A stretch of DNA of 64,000 bases, taken from assembly GCA_017311185.1 (NCBI GenBank), contig JAESUZ010001747.1:1-64000 (forward strand). The letters run 5' to 3'. Positions within the stretch are counted from its first letter, which is position 1. Every line of letters starts with the position of its first letter. This DNA comes from Proteles cristata cristata (taxonomy: Eukaryota > Chordata > Mammalia > Carnivora > Hyaenidae). The notes under the pieces were generated by a model that saw only the letters and a list, made by a program, of their open reading frames with translations, searched no databases and was not told where the DNA came from. Below, piece after piece: positions 12,001-23,848 of this stretch. The position numbers were made by a program, and so were the translations under genes.

Positions 12001-12579
12001 TTCTAATTAACAGCATGGGCAATATGTGCAATTAAAAGGTAAGGAAGTATTAAGCTACAGAAACCTTTTTTTTTTTTTTTTGGATGATTTACAAAAAAGT
12101 ATTTATAACACCTTCCTCTGGGTCTCCTAAGTATCACAAACTAAACACAAAGCTAACTCCAAACTATTGAAGTTTTCAGAATGTTCTAAATGAATTACAA
12201 TACAGAAAAAAAGAACACCTAAAATTGATTATCAAACTCCAGTAATCCTAAAGTCCCATTACAGGGAGCCCTGTACTGCCTACCTGTTTTGGACCTCAGC
12301 CCTCAAGCTCAGTTTCCAAGCTGCTCCCATATTCTCTTTAAAATCTCCATGACAAATTAGTCACCACCCTCCAAATGAAGTTTAGAGGGACACAAGCTTT
12401 CAGTCTATTATACAATTAGACTGATTTTAGATAGTTATATGATGATTGATATGTTAGACAGATAGATAGATAGATAGGCAGATACATAAATACCTAAAGC
12501 AACTAGTAAAAAAGCTATACAAGGAGATAAACTAAAACTAAACTAAACTAGAAAAACTTTAGATGGATAGAAAAAGAAT
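12001..12579. other. Unassigned DNA with T tract and GATA repeat
   Basis: It contains a T run of about 15-20 at 12067-12081 and a short (GATA)n near 12460-12485. No element or gene is recognised. The A-rich end leads into the L1 that follows. Confidence 0.45.
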
Positions 12580-13500
12580 TATAAAAAATGTTCAAGTAAC
12601 CCACAAAAAAGTAGCAAAAAGAAAACAGAGAAATGTATAACAGAGAGAACAAAGAAAAAACCCAACAAAGCTCCAAAGTAAAAGGGCACACTTAAGCCCT
12701 GACATGGCAATAATTACATTAGTTGTAAATGATCTAAATATACCAATTAAAAAACACAGATTGGCAGGAGCCTTTAAAAAACAACCCAATTATATGCCAT
12801 CTACAAGAAACTCACTTCAAAAAGGAAATAAGTAGGTTGAAAACAAAATGTTGAAAAAATACACCATACAAAAAATAATCAAAGCAAAGCACAAGTGGCC
12901 ATTAATATCAGTTAAAGTAAACTTCAGAGCAAAGAATATTACCAGGGACAGAGAGATACATTACGTAATGATAATAGGTCAATCCACCAAGAAAACGTAG
13001 TAATCCTAATACGTATGCAAACAACAGAGCTTCAATATATTTACAGAATTGAAAAGAGTAGATAAATCCACAAATGCAATTAGAAACTTCAGTACTTCTC
13101 TCTCAAAAACTGATAGAACAACTAGTGAGAAAAATCAAGGTTATAGAAGAACTTAACAACACAATTAACCAACAGAATCTCACTAACATTTATAAGACAC
13201 TCCATCTAACAACAGCTGAATGTGTATTCTTTACAAGAGCCCATGGAACATATGCCAAGATATAATATATTCTGATCTGTAAAAAGCAAACCTCAAAATA
13301 TTTAAGGGAATTAAACCATACAGAGTGACTTTTTTGACCACAATAGAATCAAACTAGAAATCAGAAAAGACAGGAAAATCTCCAAATATTTGGAAATTGT
13401 ACAGCACACTTCTAAATAACCCATGCCTCCAAAAAGAAAATCTCAAGGCAAATTTTAAAAATATTTTGAGGTAAATGAAAATAAAAATAGGACCTATGAA

Positions 13501-13728
13501 TTTTTTTTTAATTTTTTTTAATGTTTTTTATTTATTTCTAGGAGAGAGAGAGAGACAGCGTGAGCAGGGGAGCGTCAGAGAGAGAGGGAATCACAGACTG
13601 AAACAGGCTCCAGGCTCTGAGCTGGCAGTCAGCACAGAGCCCGACGCGGGGCTCGAACCCACGAACCCGCGAGATCATGACCCAAGCGAAAGTCGGACGC
13701 TTAACCGACTAAGCCACCCAGGCGCCCC
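13501..13728 (-). mobile_element. Young-type CAN-SINE with 12-bp TSD
   Basis: It carries the diagnostic 'tttatttctaggagag', 'ggcagtcagcacagagcc' and near-perfect CpG-rich head. The exact duplication aggacctatgaa lies at 13489-13500 and 13729-13740, inside the ancient L1 endonuclease region. Confidence 0.96.
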
Positions 13729-14577
13729 AGGACCTATGAAATTTTGTGAGATGCAGCTACAGTAGTGTTGGCAGGGAAATTTATAGCACTAAATGTTTAC
13801 ATTATAAAAGAGGAAAAGTCTCAAATCAATAGTCTAAGCCATTAATTTAGGAAACTAGAAAAAGAAGAACAAAATAAACCCAAAGCAAGTAGAAGGAAAG
13901 AGATGATAAAGATAAGAGCAGAAATCGATGTATGGAATAGAATTGAGAACTCAGAACTGGACCCAAAGGCATACAGCCAACTAATCTTTGACAAAGCAGG
14001 AAAGAGTATCCAATGGAAAAAAGACAGCGTCTTTAACAGATGGTGCTGGGAGAACTGGACACCAACAAGTAGAAGAATGAAACTAGATCAATCTCTCACA
14101 CCATACACAAAAATAAACTCAAAGTGGATAAAAGACCTGAACGTGAGACAGGAAACCATTAAAACCCTAGAGGAGAAAGCAGGAAACAACCTCCTTGACC
14201 TCCACCACAGCAACTTCCTACTTGACACATCCCCAAAAGCAAGGGAATCGAGCAAAATTAAACTATTGGGACCTCATCAAGATTAAAAGCTTCTGCACGG
14301 CAAAGGAAACAATCCACAAAACTAATAGGCAACCAACGGAATGGGAAAAGATACTTGCAAATGACATATCAGACAAAGGGTTAATATCCAAAATCTATAA
14401 GGAACTCACCAAACTCCACACCCAAAAAACAAACAACCCAGTAAAGGAATGAGCAGAAGATATGAACAGACACTTCTCCAAAGAGGACATCCAGGTGGCC
14501 AACAGACACATGAAACGATGCTCAGCATCCCTCCTCATCAGGGACATACAAATCAAAACCACACTGAGATACCACCT

Positions 14578-15872
14578 TGCCGGGAGCTGCACTGGCCTCT
14601 ATGGATGGCAGTCACAGCAAGGAAATGGCAGTGTTTGTGCAGCTCCTGCCATGAGAAATGAAAACTGGTATCTCCTGCTACTACTGGCTCATGTTGTGCT
14701 GGTATTGACCAGGCCTCACAATATTCCATATCAGACCTATATTCTGAACACAGTTACCTCATAAGGAAAAGCATATTCCTGTCTTTGCAAGAGAGATTTT
14801 AGATGAAAGCTCTATGGGTGATTCTCAAAAGGCTCTTCCTATGGGCCTTGCAGATCCAAGACTTAGGGGGTTAAGAACACAAGAGTTACAATTGAGCCTG
14901 GCCCCGAGACAAAGAGCCTAATTTAGAGTTAAGGTACAGATAAGGGCAGAACTTAAGTTAATACTTACACCTTCTCCTAACTGGTGATGTATGGCAGTCC
15001 CTTCCCCAAGGCCTACTTTCTGCAAACACCCTCCCTTACAGGTGGCTAGGATGAGGAAAGATAAGAGTAGCTAAAACATTACCCACAAACAAAAGGATGA
15101 CACATTTAGGGCCTCCATGGTGTTCACACATTCGGCATCAAATAGGTTTCCACAGGGGCGCCTGGGTGGCTTAATCGGTTAAGCGTTCGGCTTTCGCTTA
15201 GGTCATGATCTCGCGGTTCGTGGGTTCGAGCCCCGCATCGGGCTCTGTGCTGACTGCCAGCTCAGAGCCTGGAGCCTGTTTCAGAGTCTGTATCTCCCTC
15301 TCTCTCTGACCCTCCCCTGCTCACGCTGTCTCTCTGTCTCTCTCTCCTAGAACTAAAAAATAAAAAAATATTTAAAAAAAAGAAGTTTAAAAAAACAAAC
15401 AAACAAACAGGTTTCCACAAACAACTTATTAACCAACTCAAAAACATTAATTTGAGAGCCAGACAGAATGCCTCTTAACCCATCTATACACTAAACCTAT
15501 GACCTAACCTTAGCGTTATTAACTTAGAAGAAATATGTATACTATCTTTTACTAAGAATACCCTAATTCTCTAGTTATAAGATTTACTTAACCTCACTAT
15601 AATTGGAATAGTTCTGCAATAATATTTCCGTAAAACCTGCTTCTGTACACTTTCGAAAGCATCTTATCACAAAATGTTATCCACTGTAAAAATTCCTTTT
15701 TCTGATGTCATGTTATCATTTAACCTATAAATAAAGACACCAAAACCGACAGGACAGAGATGCCTGCCTGGTGATCAGAAAGAAACACGGGGCTCTCTCA
15801 CTCTCTCTCTCGCCAACACCGTCCATCCTTCAGGGACCCCTGGACCTGCTGGAGCTGGCTCAGCCTCCAGCA
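14578..15872 (+). mobile_element. Endogenous retrovirus solo LTR, 6-bp TSD
   Basis: The insert starts TGCCGGGAGC and ends CCTCCAGCA. It is flanked by ccacct at 14572-14577 and 15873-15878, and the L1 reading is continuous once it is removed. A combined TATAAATA/AATAAA stands at 15726-15735, about 140 bp before the 3' edge, followed by a CT-rich U5-like region. Without the inserted SINE the LTR is about 1,030 bp. Its length, 6-bp duplication and overlapping TATA/polyA signals suggest a class II (betaretrovirus-like) family. No internal genes or primer-binding site are present, so it is a recombination-generated solo LTR. Confidence 0.85.
15155..15408 (+). mobile_element. Young-type CAN-SINE inside the solo LTR
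   Basis: A full-length copy with the 'tctctcctagaa' junction and a long, slightly disordered A-rich tail ending in (AAAC)n. The exact duplication aggtttccaca lies at 15144-15154 and 15409-15419. It is the innermost and youngest layer of the nest. Confidence 0.96.
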
Positions 15873-16571
15873 CCACCTCACACCAGTCAGAGTGGCTAAA
15901 ATGAGCCAATCAGAGAACTCTAGATGCTGGCGAGGATGTGGAGAAACAGGCACCCTCCTGCACTGTTGGTGGGAATGTAAACTGGTACAGCCCCTTTGGA
16001 AAACAGTGTGGAGGTTCCTCAAAAAATTAACAATAGAACTCCCCTATGACCCAGCAATAGCACTGCTAGGAATTGACCCAAGGGATACAGAAATGCTGAT
16101 GCATAGGAGCACAAGTACCCCAATGTTCATAGCAGCACTTTCCACAATAGCCAAAACATGGAAAGAGCCTAAGTGTCCATCCACAGACGAATGGATCAAG
16201 AAGATGTGGTTTATCTATACTATGGAATACTACATGGCAATGAGAAAGAATGAAATCTGGCCATGTGTAGCAACATGGATGGACCTTGAGGGTGTTATGC
16301 TGAGAAAAATAAGTCAGGCAGAGAAGGACAAATATCATATGTTTGCACTTATAGGAGGATTAGGAGGAAGTTAACGGAGGACCATAGGGGAGAAGAAGAG
16401 AGGAAATGGTGGGGGAGAGGGAGAGAGGCAAACCATGAGAAACTCTTGAATGATGAGAACAAACTGAGGACTGATGGGGGGGAGGGGGAAGATGGGCATG
16501 GAGAAGGGCAGTGGGGATGAGCACTGGGTGTTATATGGAAACCAACTTGACAATAAACTATTTGTAAAAAA

Positions 16572-16786
16572 GGGCGCCTGGGTGGCTTAGTCGGTTGAGC
16601 GTCCGACTTTTGCTTAGGTCATGATCTCACAGTTCATGGGTTCGAGCCCCGCGTAGGGCTCTGTGCTGACTGCCAGCTCAGAGCCTGGAGCCTATTTCGG
16701 AGTCCATGTCTCCCTCTCTCTCTGACCCTCCCCTGCTCACGCTGTCTCTCTCTCTCTCCTAGAAATAAATAAAAATATTAAAAAAA
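16572..16786 (+). mobile_element. Young-type CAN-SINE in the L1 tail, 20-bp TSD
   Basis: The copy interrupts the 3' end of the young L1. The exact 20-base duplication aataaactatttgtaaaaaa lies at 16552-16571 and 16787-16806. The head, body and 'cctagaaataaat' tail are intact. Confidence 0.96.
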
Positions 16787-18985
16787 AATAAACTATTTGT
16801 AAAAAATAAATAAATAAAAATAAAAAATAAAAAGAGCAGAAATTGATGAAAGTAAAAACATAAAAATAATAAAGAAAAACCATGAAGCAAAAATCTAATT
16901 GTTTAAAAAGAACAGTAAAATTGACAGACTTTTAGCAAAACTGACCAAAAAAAAGAAGATACAAATTAGTAACATCAGAAATGTACATCAAAAGGATAAT
17001 AAAGGACTACTGTGAAAATACTACTCATATAAATTTGGCAATTTAGACAAAATGAACCAATATTTTAACAGTTCAAACTGTAACAATTCACCCCATATGA
17101 AATAGGTCATTTGACATATTAAAGCTATTAATGAAATTGAATTCACAATTTATAATTCCTTTAAAAGAAATCTTAAGAGGACAATTCTAAGTTCATTTTA
17201 TGAAGCTAGTAATAAACTGATCCCAAAAAACACAGTACCCCCTCAAACCATTACAAACTAATATCCTTTGTGAACAGAGATGCAAATATTCTTAACAACA
17301 TATTTAAAAATAGTATTTATTAATACATTAATTATATGCCATGGAAAATTATTTATTCCAGGGATGCAAGGCTAATTCAGTAGTCAAAAATCAGTCAATG
17401 GAATCAACCATTCTAACAAGCTAAAGAAGAAAAAATATCATACCAACTGCAGAGAAAACATTTGACAAAATTCAACACCTATTCAGGAGAAAAACACTCA
17501 GGAAACTAATTGTAGAAGAGAACTTTCTCATCTCGATAAAGAGTATCTATAACAAAATAAAAACAGTATACACTTAAAATGATACTTAATTTTGAAAGAC
17601 TGAATAATTTGTTCTAAGATGAGGAGCAGGCAAGGATGTCTGTTCTTACCACTGCTATTCAACATAGTCCTAGAAGTTCTAGCCCACACAATAAGGCAAG
17701 AAAGGGAAATAAATATCATATATATATGAAAGAAAGAAATAAAACTAATTATTTTTGGATGACATGATAATCTACATAGTAAATTGCAGAATATTACAAG
17801 AAATATCCTAACCACAGAATATAAGATTAATATATGTTAATAATCTATCAACTTGCAGTGAACTGTAAAAGACAAAATAAAATATACAACACTATTTATA
17901 ATTTCTGTAAAGAAAGGGGAATACATGAGTGTAAATCTAACAAAACATGTTCAACTACAAAGTGCTGATGAAAGAAATCCAAATAAAGAAGCAAACATAC
18001 CATGTTCATGATTTGGCGGATCAAAATAGTAAAAAATAAGTCAATTCTTCCCAGGTTAATATACAAGTGGAACATCAATTACTGTCACAACCCCAGCATA
18101 ACATTATTTATAGATATGGACAACACTATTATAAAATTCAAGTGGAAAGACTGATGGACTAGACTAATTAAAAGTAATTTTTTGAAGAATAAAGTGAGGA
18201 ATCAATCTATCCTATTCTAGGAATTATTACCTGATTACAGTGATCAAGACTGTGTTGATACTGATGAAAGGATAAACGCATAAGTCACATAAATCAATGG
18301 GACAGGATTTAAAAACCAGAAGTAGTGCCACACAACTATAGCCAATTGCATTTTTGAAAAATTGTTATGGCATTCAATGAAGGAAGCATAGTCTTGTCAC
18401 AAATGGTGGTGAAATAATTGAATATTTATAAGCAAAAATGTGAACCTCAACCTGAATGTCATACCTTATACAAAAATTAATCCAAATTAGCTCATTGACT
18501 ACAATATAAAATCTAAAACTGTAAAATGTTTAGAATATAACACAGGAGAAAATCTTTGAGATGTAAGGCTTTGTAAAAAGTTCTCAGACATGACACTAAA
18601 AGCATAATTTATAAAAGAAGCAAATCAAAACTGGACTTCCAAATTTAAAACTTTTGTTCTGTGAAAGACATTGTTAAAGGAATGACAAGATGACCTACAA
18701 ACTGTAAAAAACATATTTTCAAACTTTATGTCTGGTAAAGGACTTATATATAGAGCATATAAAGAACTCTCAAACTCAACCATAAAAATCCACCAAGCCA
18801 GTCAGAAAATGGGCAAAAGACATGAAAAGACATTTCACCACAGAAGATGAAAGAATCACAAATATGCAAATAAAGATATTTCCAACGTCACTAACCATGG
18901 AGTAAATGCAAGTTAAGATTATGATGAGCTATTACCATACAACTATTAGAATGAGAAAAATGAAAAACAGTGATGTAGGATTGGG

Positions 18986-20179
18986 GGGATGTTCAAGATG
19001 GTAAGATAGAAAGATCCTGAACTCATATCCTCCCATGGACACCAAATCTACAGCTAAACATGAAATAATTTGCTGGAAAAGAACTGAAATCTACCTGAAC
19101 AACTCCCTCCACAACAGAGATAAAAGGACCACATTGAGGTGTGTATGAGTGGCAAGACGATTTCACCAGAAACCTGACCCCAGCACAGTTCCACACAGGG
19201 AGGGGATCTTAGGTCTAGAGCTTCTTCCTAGGGAGCAAGGTGTTTGTGCTCCACTTCAGGTACCCCCATCCTTAGGATTTGCATTGGAGAGATGAGGTCC
19301 CAAAAATGTTTGGAAATAAATGGGACTTATGTTCAGAGTACCTAAGGTGCTGTGGGTAGTTGAGATACTCCTTTTGAGGGACTTGTGTGTGTAATCACTC
19401 ATTCTAGGACCCAGTGCAAAGGCAGCAGTTTGAGAGGTGACTGGTTTATATGCGAAGATTTGTTTGCCAATTTTAACTTGTCTGCTGAAAGAAGCAGGGA
19501 CTAGTTGAGATTTTCTTTGTGTATGGAGACACTGGCGAATGCCATTTTTGCATTTTTCCTCTATCTTGCTAGTGCAGACAAGCATGTAGGGACACAACCT
19601 TCCTGAAGCTGCATGCATGACCCACCTCTGGTACTCTTTCCCTGTCTTGCTAAAGCCACAGGCATGTCCTTTATTCAGTGTTTTTCCTCTTCATCACTAA
19701 AGCTGTAGATGTGTCCCACCCTTAATACTCTTCCTTAGCCTTGTTAAAGCAGGATGTTAGCGTGGTCCACACAGTCCTCTTGTTTGTCTCACTCTGGTGG
19801 CCAGAGAGGCTTCCATTCATGGGCTCCATAGGACAGTAACAATTAGAAAGACAGTTAAGGGCAGGATACCATACTCAGTTACACTGAACAAACATCAAAC
19901 TGAATCACCCCTTTAGTCTTGTTGTAGAACAGACCCATTTACTTGTCCAGAAACTTCAACCTTAGGAGTAGGCTTTAGGTTTGCCACACATCTGGAGGCT
20001 ACAGGGGCACTCTTGGGGAACATAGACAGGGAAATACCATCTTAGCAACTTCCTTTGCCCTTGCCACAGTTTATTGGTACCTCCCAGAAAGGAGTTTTAC
20101 ACTCCTCTGAAGCCCCAGTTTTTGCAACTGTCACCCAGAGGAGATCTGGAGGTCAGTAGGGTCTATAATCATAAAATGT
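18986..20179 (+). mobile_element. Old L1 5' leader (UTR-like)
   Basis: 'caagatggtaagatagaaag', 'atcctgaactcatatcctcc' and 'acaacagagataaaagga' follow the start of carnivoran L1 5' UTRs (the 'caagatggcggaatagg' type). About 1.2 kb follows without ORF1. It contains imperfect 46-47 bp tandem repeats at 19632-19765. A second, different L1 leader starts immediately after it. The 120-codon minus-strand frame at 19256-19618 has no recognisable domain and is treated as chance. Confidence 0.65.
19632..19765 (+). repeat. Imperfect 46-47 bp tandem repeats in L1 leader
   Basis: Three diverged units share the pattern '...ctcttcc-cttgctaaagc..agg/gat-gtgtcc', with the 'taaagc' cores near 19651, 19698 and 19745. 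A weaker related unit lies near 19565. This resembles promoter-monomer repeats of L1 5' UTRs. Confidence 0.55.
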
Positions 20180-21416
20180 GGAGGGGGAGTTAAGATGGCA
20201 GTGTAGTAGGAGGATCCTAGGCTTGCCTCATCTCTCAAACACAGCTAGATAACTATCAAATAATTTTGAATACTCAAGAAATTGACCTGAGGACTGATAG
20301 AACAAACTGCACATCTAAAAGGAAAGAAGAGGCCACTTTGAGGAAGGCAGGAAGTGTGAAGATACAGTTTGGGAGAGAAATGGATCATGGGTGTTGCAGA
20401 GGGGAGGGAGCCCTGGTTGCAGAGAAAGGCAAGAAAGAGTAGAGCACACAGGGAGAAGCACAAGGAGAACACTTCCCCAAAGCTGAATTTTATAAGCTTT
20501 TGCAACCAGTGGAGCTCAAAGACTGGAGTTTCAGTGGTCCCTGAGCTTGGCTGGGATAGAGACCTGAAGATCCTGTCCTACTCCTGGAGTGGAGGCAGGC
20601 AAACAATTTGAGGGCATATGGCACAATCTGATGATTGCCTACATGGCATAGGGAAAGACCGTTTGTTCTTTTTGGAGCACATCCGTGAGAGGTGGCATTG
20701 CCTCTCTAGGTACATTAGGACTGGTGGGTGCCATTTTCCTCCCTTGCCCCTCAGCAAATGCACAGAGACACCTGCTGAGGGTGGCCAACCAGGACGCTGG
20801 CTGTTTACCCTGCTTGCTCCAAATGCCACACTTCTGTGCTCTGGTGCAAATGCCCTTCTGGGTCAAGCCTGCATCACTTGCAGCATGGTGAGATCCTTTC
20901 CCAGAGGACCACTGCAAATCCCTGCCACACCTGGTCCCTGAAGTTTGGAATTTATAAAGTAAGCAGGCCCAGTTAGGGTACAGCCCAAGGCACACTGTGC
21001 TACTTCAGGCAGGCAAGCAACCCAGAAACAGACAGTGTGACATCAATGATGTTAAAAATGTCTGTGATACACAAGGAGATATTATGCACTTTTCTGAAAG
21101 TGCTTCCCTGAGAACGGCAATCATGGACTGCCCTCTCCAGAGACAAAGGAGTAGGCTTGCACCATCTCCCTCCCCCATCCCTCAGCATAAACTAACTTCA
21201 GTAAATAACACAGCAGCAACACTGGCTGCCTAACTTGCTTACATCAAGTCCCACCCCCTTGTGCTCTGCTGGTACTGCTTTTCTCAGGCAAATGTGCTTT
21301 AGGGCCAGTGCAGTGGTCCCCTCCCCCAGAAGACCAGCACAAACTCCCTGATGCACCATGTCTACTGACTATAGAGTTCAGCAGAGCTTCAGTTCTAGTG
21401 GTAATAGAGCTCTTTT

Positions 21417-21653
21417 TTTAGTGGTTTGTTTTTTTTTTTCTTTTTTTCTTTTTTTTTTTTTTGAAAAAGAGATAGAGACAGCATGAGCAGGGGAGGGTCA
21501 GAGAGAGAGGGAGACACAGAATCTGAAGACAGGCCCCAGGCTCCAAGCTAGCTGTCAGCACAGAGCCCAATACGGGGCTCAAACCCACAAACTGTGAGAT
21601 CATGACCTAAGCTGAAGTCGTATGCTTAACCAACTGAGCCACCCAGGTGCCCC
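21417..21653 (-). mobile_element. CAN-SINE, minus strand, 12-bp TSD
   Basis: An inverted copy with a long T tract at 21430-21462. The duplication tagagctctttt lies at 21405-21416 and 21654-21665. The tail junction is of the older type (no ctaggag). It lies in the L1 5' UTR. Confidence 0.93.
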
Positions 21654-21950
21654 TAGAGCTCTTTTAACAAGCAGACCAGAGCACACCTGGTTAAAACTCA
21701 CCACACTCTGGCCAAGATCCAAAAACTACCCACTGCAGACAAGGAGAAACTCTGTAGACAACTGACCTGAGGAATAGAGCAACTAAAAAACAACATAAGA
21801 GTGTGTGCTACACACACCAGAGACACTTCCAGAAACACCAGGCCCTTGATATTATATGACTTCTTTTTGATAAAGCCATTACTCTCAGGAACAGAAAGCA
21901 TAACAGGTTTCCCTAACATAGACAAGAAGATACTTAGACAAAATGCCAAG

Positions 21951-22940
21951 ATGGAAGAATTCATCCCAAAAGAAAGAACAAGAAAAGGTCATGGTCAGAG
22001 ATCTAATCGAAACAGACATAAGTAATATGCCTGATACAGAATTTAAAGCAACAAATATAAGGATACTAGCCTGGCTTACAAAAGCATAGAAGATATAAGG
22101 GAGACCCTTGCCACAGAGAAAAAGAGAGCTAAAACCAATGAGGCTGAAATGAAAAAACTCAATAATTGAGATTCAAATCCAATTGAACGTAATGACCACA
22201 AGGATGGAAGAAGCAGAGGAACAAATAAATGACATAGAAGGTAGAATTACAAAAAAATAATAAAGCTGAACAAAGAAGGGAAAGAAAAATCTTGGATCAC
22301 CAAAGTAGATTTAGGGAACTCAGTGACTCCATCAAATGTAATAACATTCATGTCATAGAAGTCCCAGAAGAAGAGAGAGAAAAGGAGACAGAAAGTTTGT
22401 TTGAGGAAATTATAGCTGAAAACTAACCTAATCTGGGAAAGGAAACAGACATCCAAATCCCGGAGGCACAGAAAAATCCCATCAAAATCAACAAAACCAG
22501 GGCAACACCAAGACATATTATAGTTACATTTACAAAATCTAGTAATAAAGAAAATATCCTAAAAGCAGCAAGACAAAGAAGTCCCTGACTTACAAGGATA
22601 GACCCATAAAGCTAGTTGCAGATCTCTCCACAGAAACGTGGCAAGCTAGAAGGGAGTGGCATGATATAATCAATGTGCTGAATGGGAAACCTCTGCAGCC
22701 AAGAATACTCTATTCAGCAAGGCTATCATTCAGAAGAGAATGAGAGCTAAAGCATTTCTCAGACAGAAGTTAAAGGAATGCATAACCATTAAACCAGCCC
22801 TGTAAGAAGCATTTCTCAGACAGAAGTTAAAGGAATGCATAACCATTAAACCAGCCCTGTAAGAAATGATAAAAGGGGGCTCTTTGGAAAAGAAAGACCA
22901 AAAACAACAAAACCTGGACAGGAACAGAGAAAATCTTCAG
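21951..22940 (+). pseudogene. Degenerate L1 ORF1
   Basis: The sequence encodes pieces of the L1 ORF1 RNA-binding chaperone ('KMEEFIPKERT' at the start; the later 'gtcccagaagaagagagag' and 'ccaacaccaagacatat'-type stretches). Stops and shifts break it throughout. A perfect 57-bp tandem duplication (22751-22864) lies near its 3' end. ORF1p would normally trimerise and coat L1 RNA; this copy cannot be translated through. Confidence 0.8.
22751..22864 (+). repeat. Perfect 57-bp tandem duplication in L1 ORF1
   Basis: Units 22751-22807 and 22808-22864 are identical (agcatttctcagacagaagt...). 57 is a multiple of three. Identity despite the decay around it means the duplication is much younger than the L1, or is an assembly artefact. 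Confidence 0.97.
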
Positions 22941-23465
22941 AAACAACAACAAAACAAGTAATAAAATGATACTGAATACATATCTATCAATAATTAGTCT
23001 TAATGAATCTATCAATAATTACTAAATACTCCAACCAAAAGACATAGGATGCCAAAATGGAGTAAAAAAGAAACAAGACCCATCTATATACTGTCTCCAG
23101 GAGACTCATTTTAGACCTAAATACACATCTGCAAATTGAAAATGAGGGGATGGAGAAATACTTATCATGCAAATGGACATCAAAAGAAATCAGGAGTAGC
23201 CATACTTATATCAAACTAAATTTTAAACCAAAGACTGTAACAAGAGATGACCAAGGGCACTGTATCATAATAAAGGGCACTATCCAACAAGATCTAAAAA
23301 TTGTAAATATTTATGCTCCCAAATATATAAAACCATTAATAACAAACATAAAGGAACTCATTGATAGTAATAAAATAATAGTAGGAGACTTTAACACCCC
23401 CATTACATTAACAGGCAGATCATCTAAACAGAAAATCAAAAAGGAAACACTGGATTTGAATTAAT

Positions 23466-23848
23466 TTCCTGGCTAATCCATTTATTCTTTAGTGGGATGT
23501 TCTTTAACCTCCATATATTTATGTTTAAGTCAGGCAGAGAAAGACAAATATATGACTTCACTCATATGTGGAATTTAAGAAACACAACAGATAAACATAG
23601 GAGAAGGCAAGGAAAAATAAGATAAAATCAGGGAGGCAAAACATAAGAGACTCTTAAATACAGAGAACAAACTGGGATTTGCTAGAGGGAAAGGGGTTGA
23701 GGGGATGGGCTAAATGGGTGATGAGTATTAATGATGACACTTGTTGGGATGAACCCTGGGTGTTATATGTAAGTAATGAATCACTGGGTTCTACTCCTGA
23801 AACCAATACTACACTGAATATAACTAACTTGAATTTAAATTTAAATAA
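23466..23848 (+). mobile_element. L1 3' fragment next to a short inverted ORF2 piece
   Basis: From about 23530 to 23848 the sequence is an L1 3' end ('gtcaggcagagaaagacaaa', 'cactcatatgtggaattta', '...ctgaaaccaatactacactg'). Immediately before it, 23466-23525 matches L1 ORF2 only in reverse ('gttctttaacctccatata'). The host ORF2 resumes at about 23849. No clear target duplication is visible. Confidence 0.75.

Larger units (their letters stand above)
13931..16374 (+). pseudogene. L1 ORF2p C-terminal fragment, split
   Basis: The frame encodes the ORF2 C-terminal region. It is broken by a frameshift near 14250, an in-frame TGA at about 14450 and the LTR at 14578-15872. The last part, 15892-16374 (160 codons), is open and ends at the normal ORF2 end. 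It keeps the cysteine-rich motif of L1 ([18 protein letters not shown]). The family function is target-primed reverse transcription, but this copy lacks the endonuclease and RT domains and cannot work. Confidence 0.9.
13931..16831 (+). mobile_element. Young 5'-truncated L1 with TSD, itself interrupted
   Basis: A late ORF2 segment starts at 13931, breaks at 14577 for a solo LTR and resumes at 15879. It ends with the 3' UTR 'ggatgagcactgggtg...aataaactatttgtaaaaaa'. The target duplication aagagcagaaat(c/t)gatg lies at 13914-13930 and 16832-16848 with one C/T difference. Only about 1.35 kb of L1 sequence is present. A second SINE sits in its A-rich tail (16572-16786). Confidence 0.93.
12580..18985 (+). 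mobile_element. Ancient L1 ORF2 carcass, host of nested insertions
   Basis: The endonuclease-coding part appears at 12720-13480 ('gaatattaccagggaca', 'ctgatagaacaactag', 'ccaaatatttggaaatt'). It resumes at 13741-13930 and again from 16849, through a reverse-transcriptase region ('tccagggatgcaaggctaat', 'gcaaggatgtctgttcttac') to a late ORF2 part near 18950. It is full of stops and shifts. It is interrupted by a SINE (13501-13728) and a younger L1 (13931-16831), and ends where another L1 leader begins. Confidence 0.85.

Noticed and set aside
15726..15735. TATA box as a host gene promoter
   Set aside because: It lies inside a retroviral LTR with a polyA signal at the same place and no downstream gene.
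19256..19618. 120-codon minus-strand frame
   Set aside because: It lies antisense in an L1 5' leader with tandem repeats and has no domain. An antisense L1 ORF is not established for carnivores.
20578..20995. Several overlapping frames on both strands (up to 118 codons)
   Set aside because: They lie within a GC-richer L1 5' UTR, where chance open frames are common.
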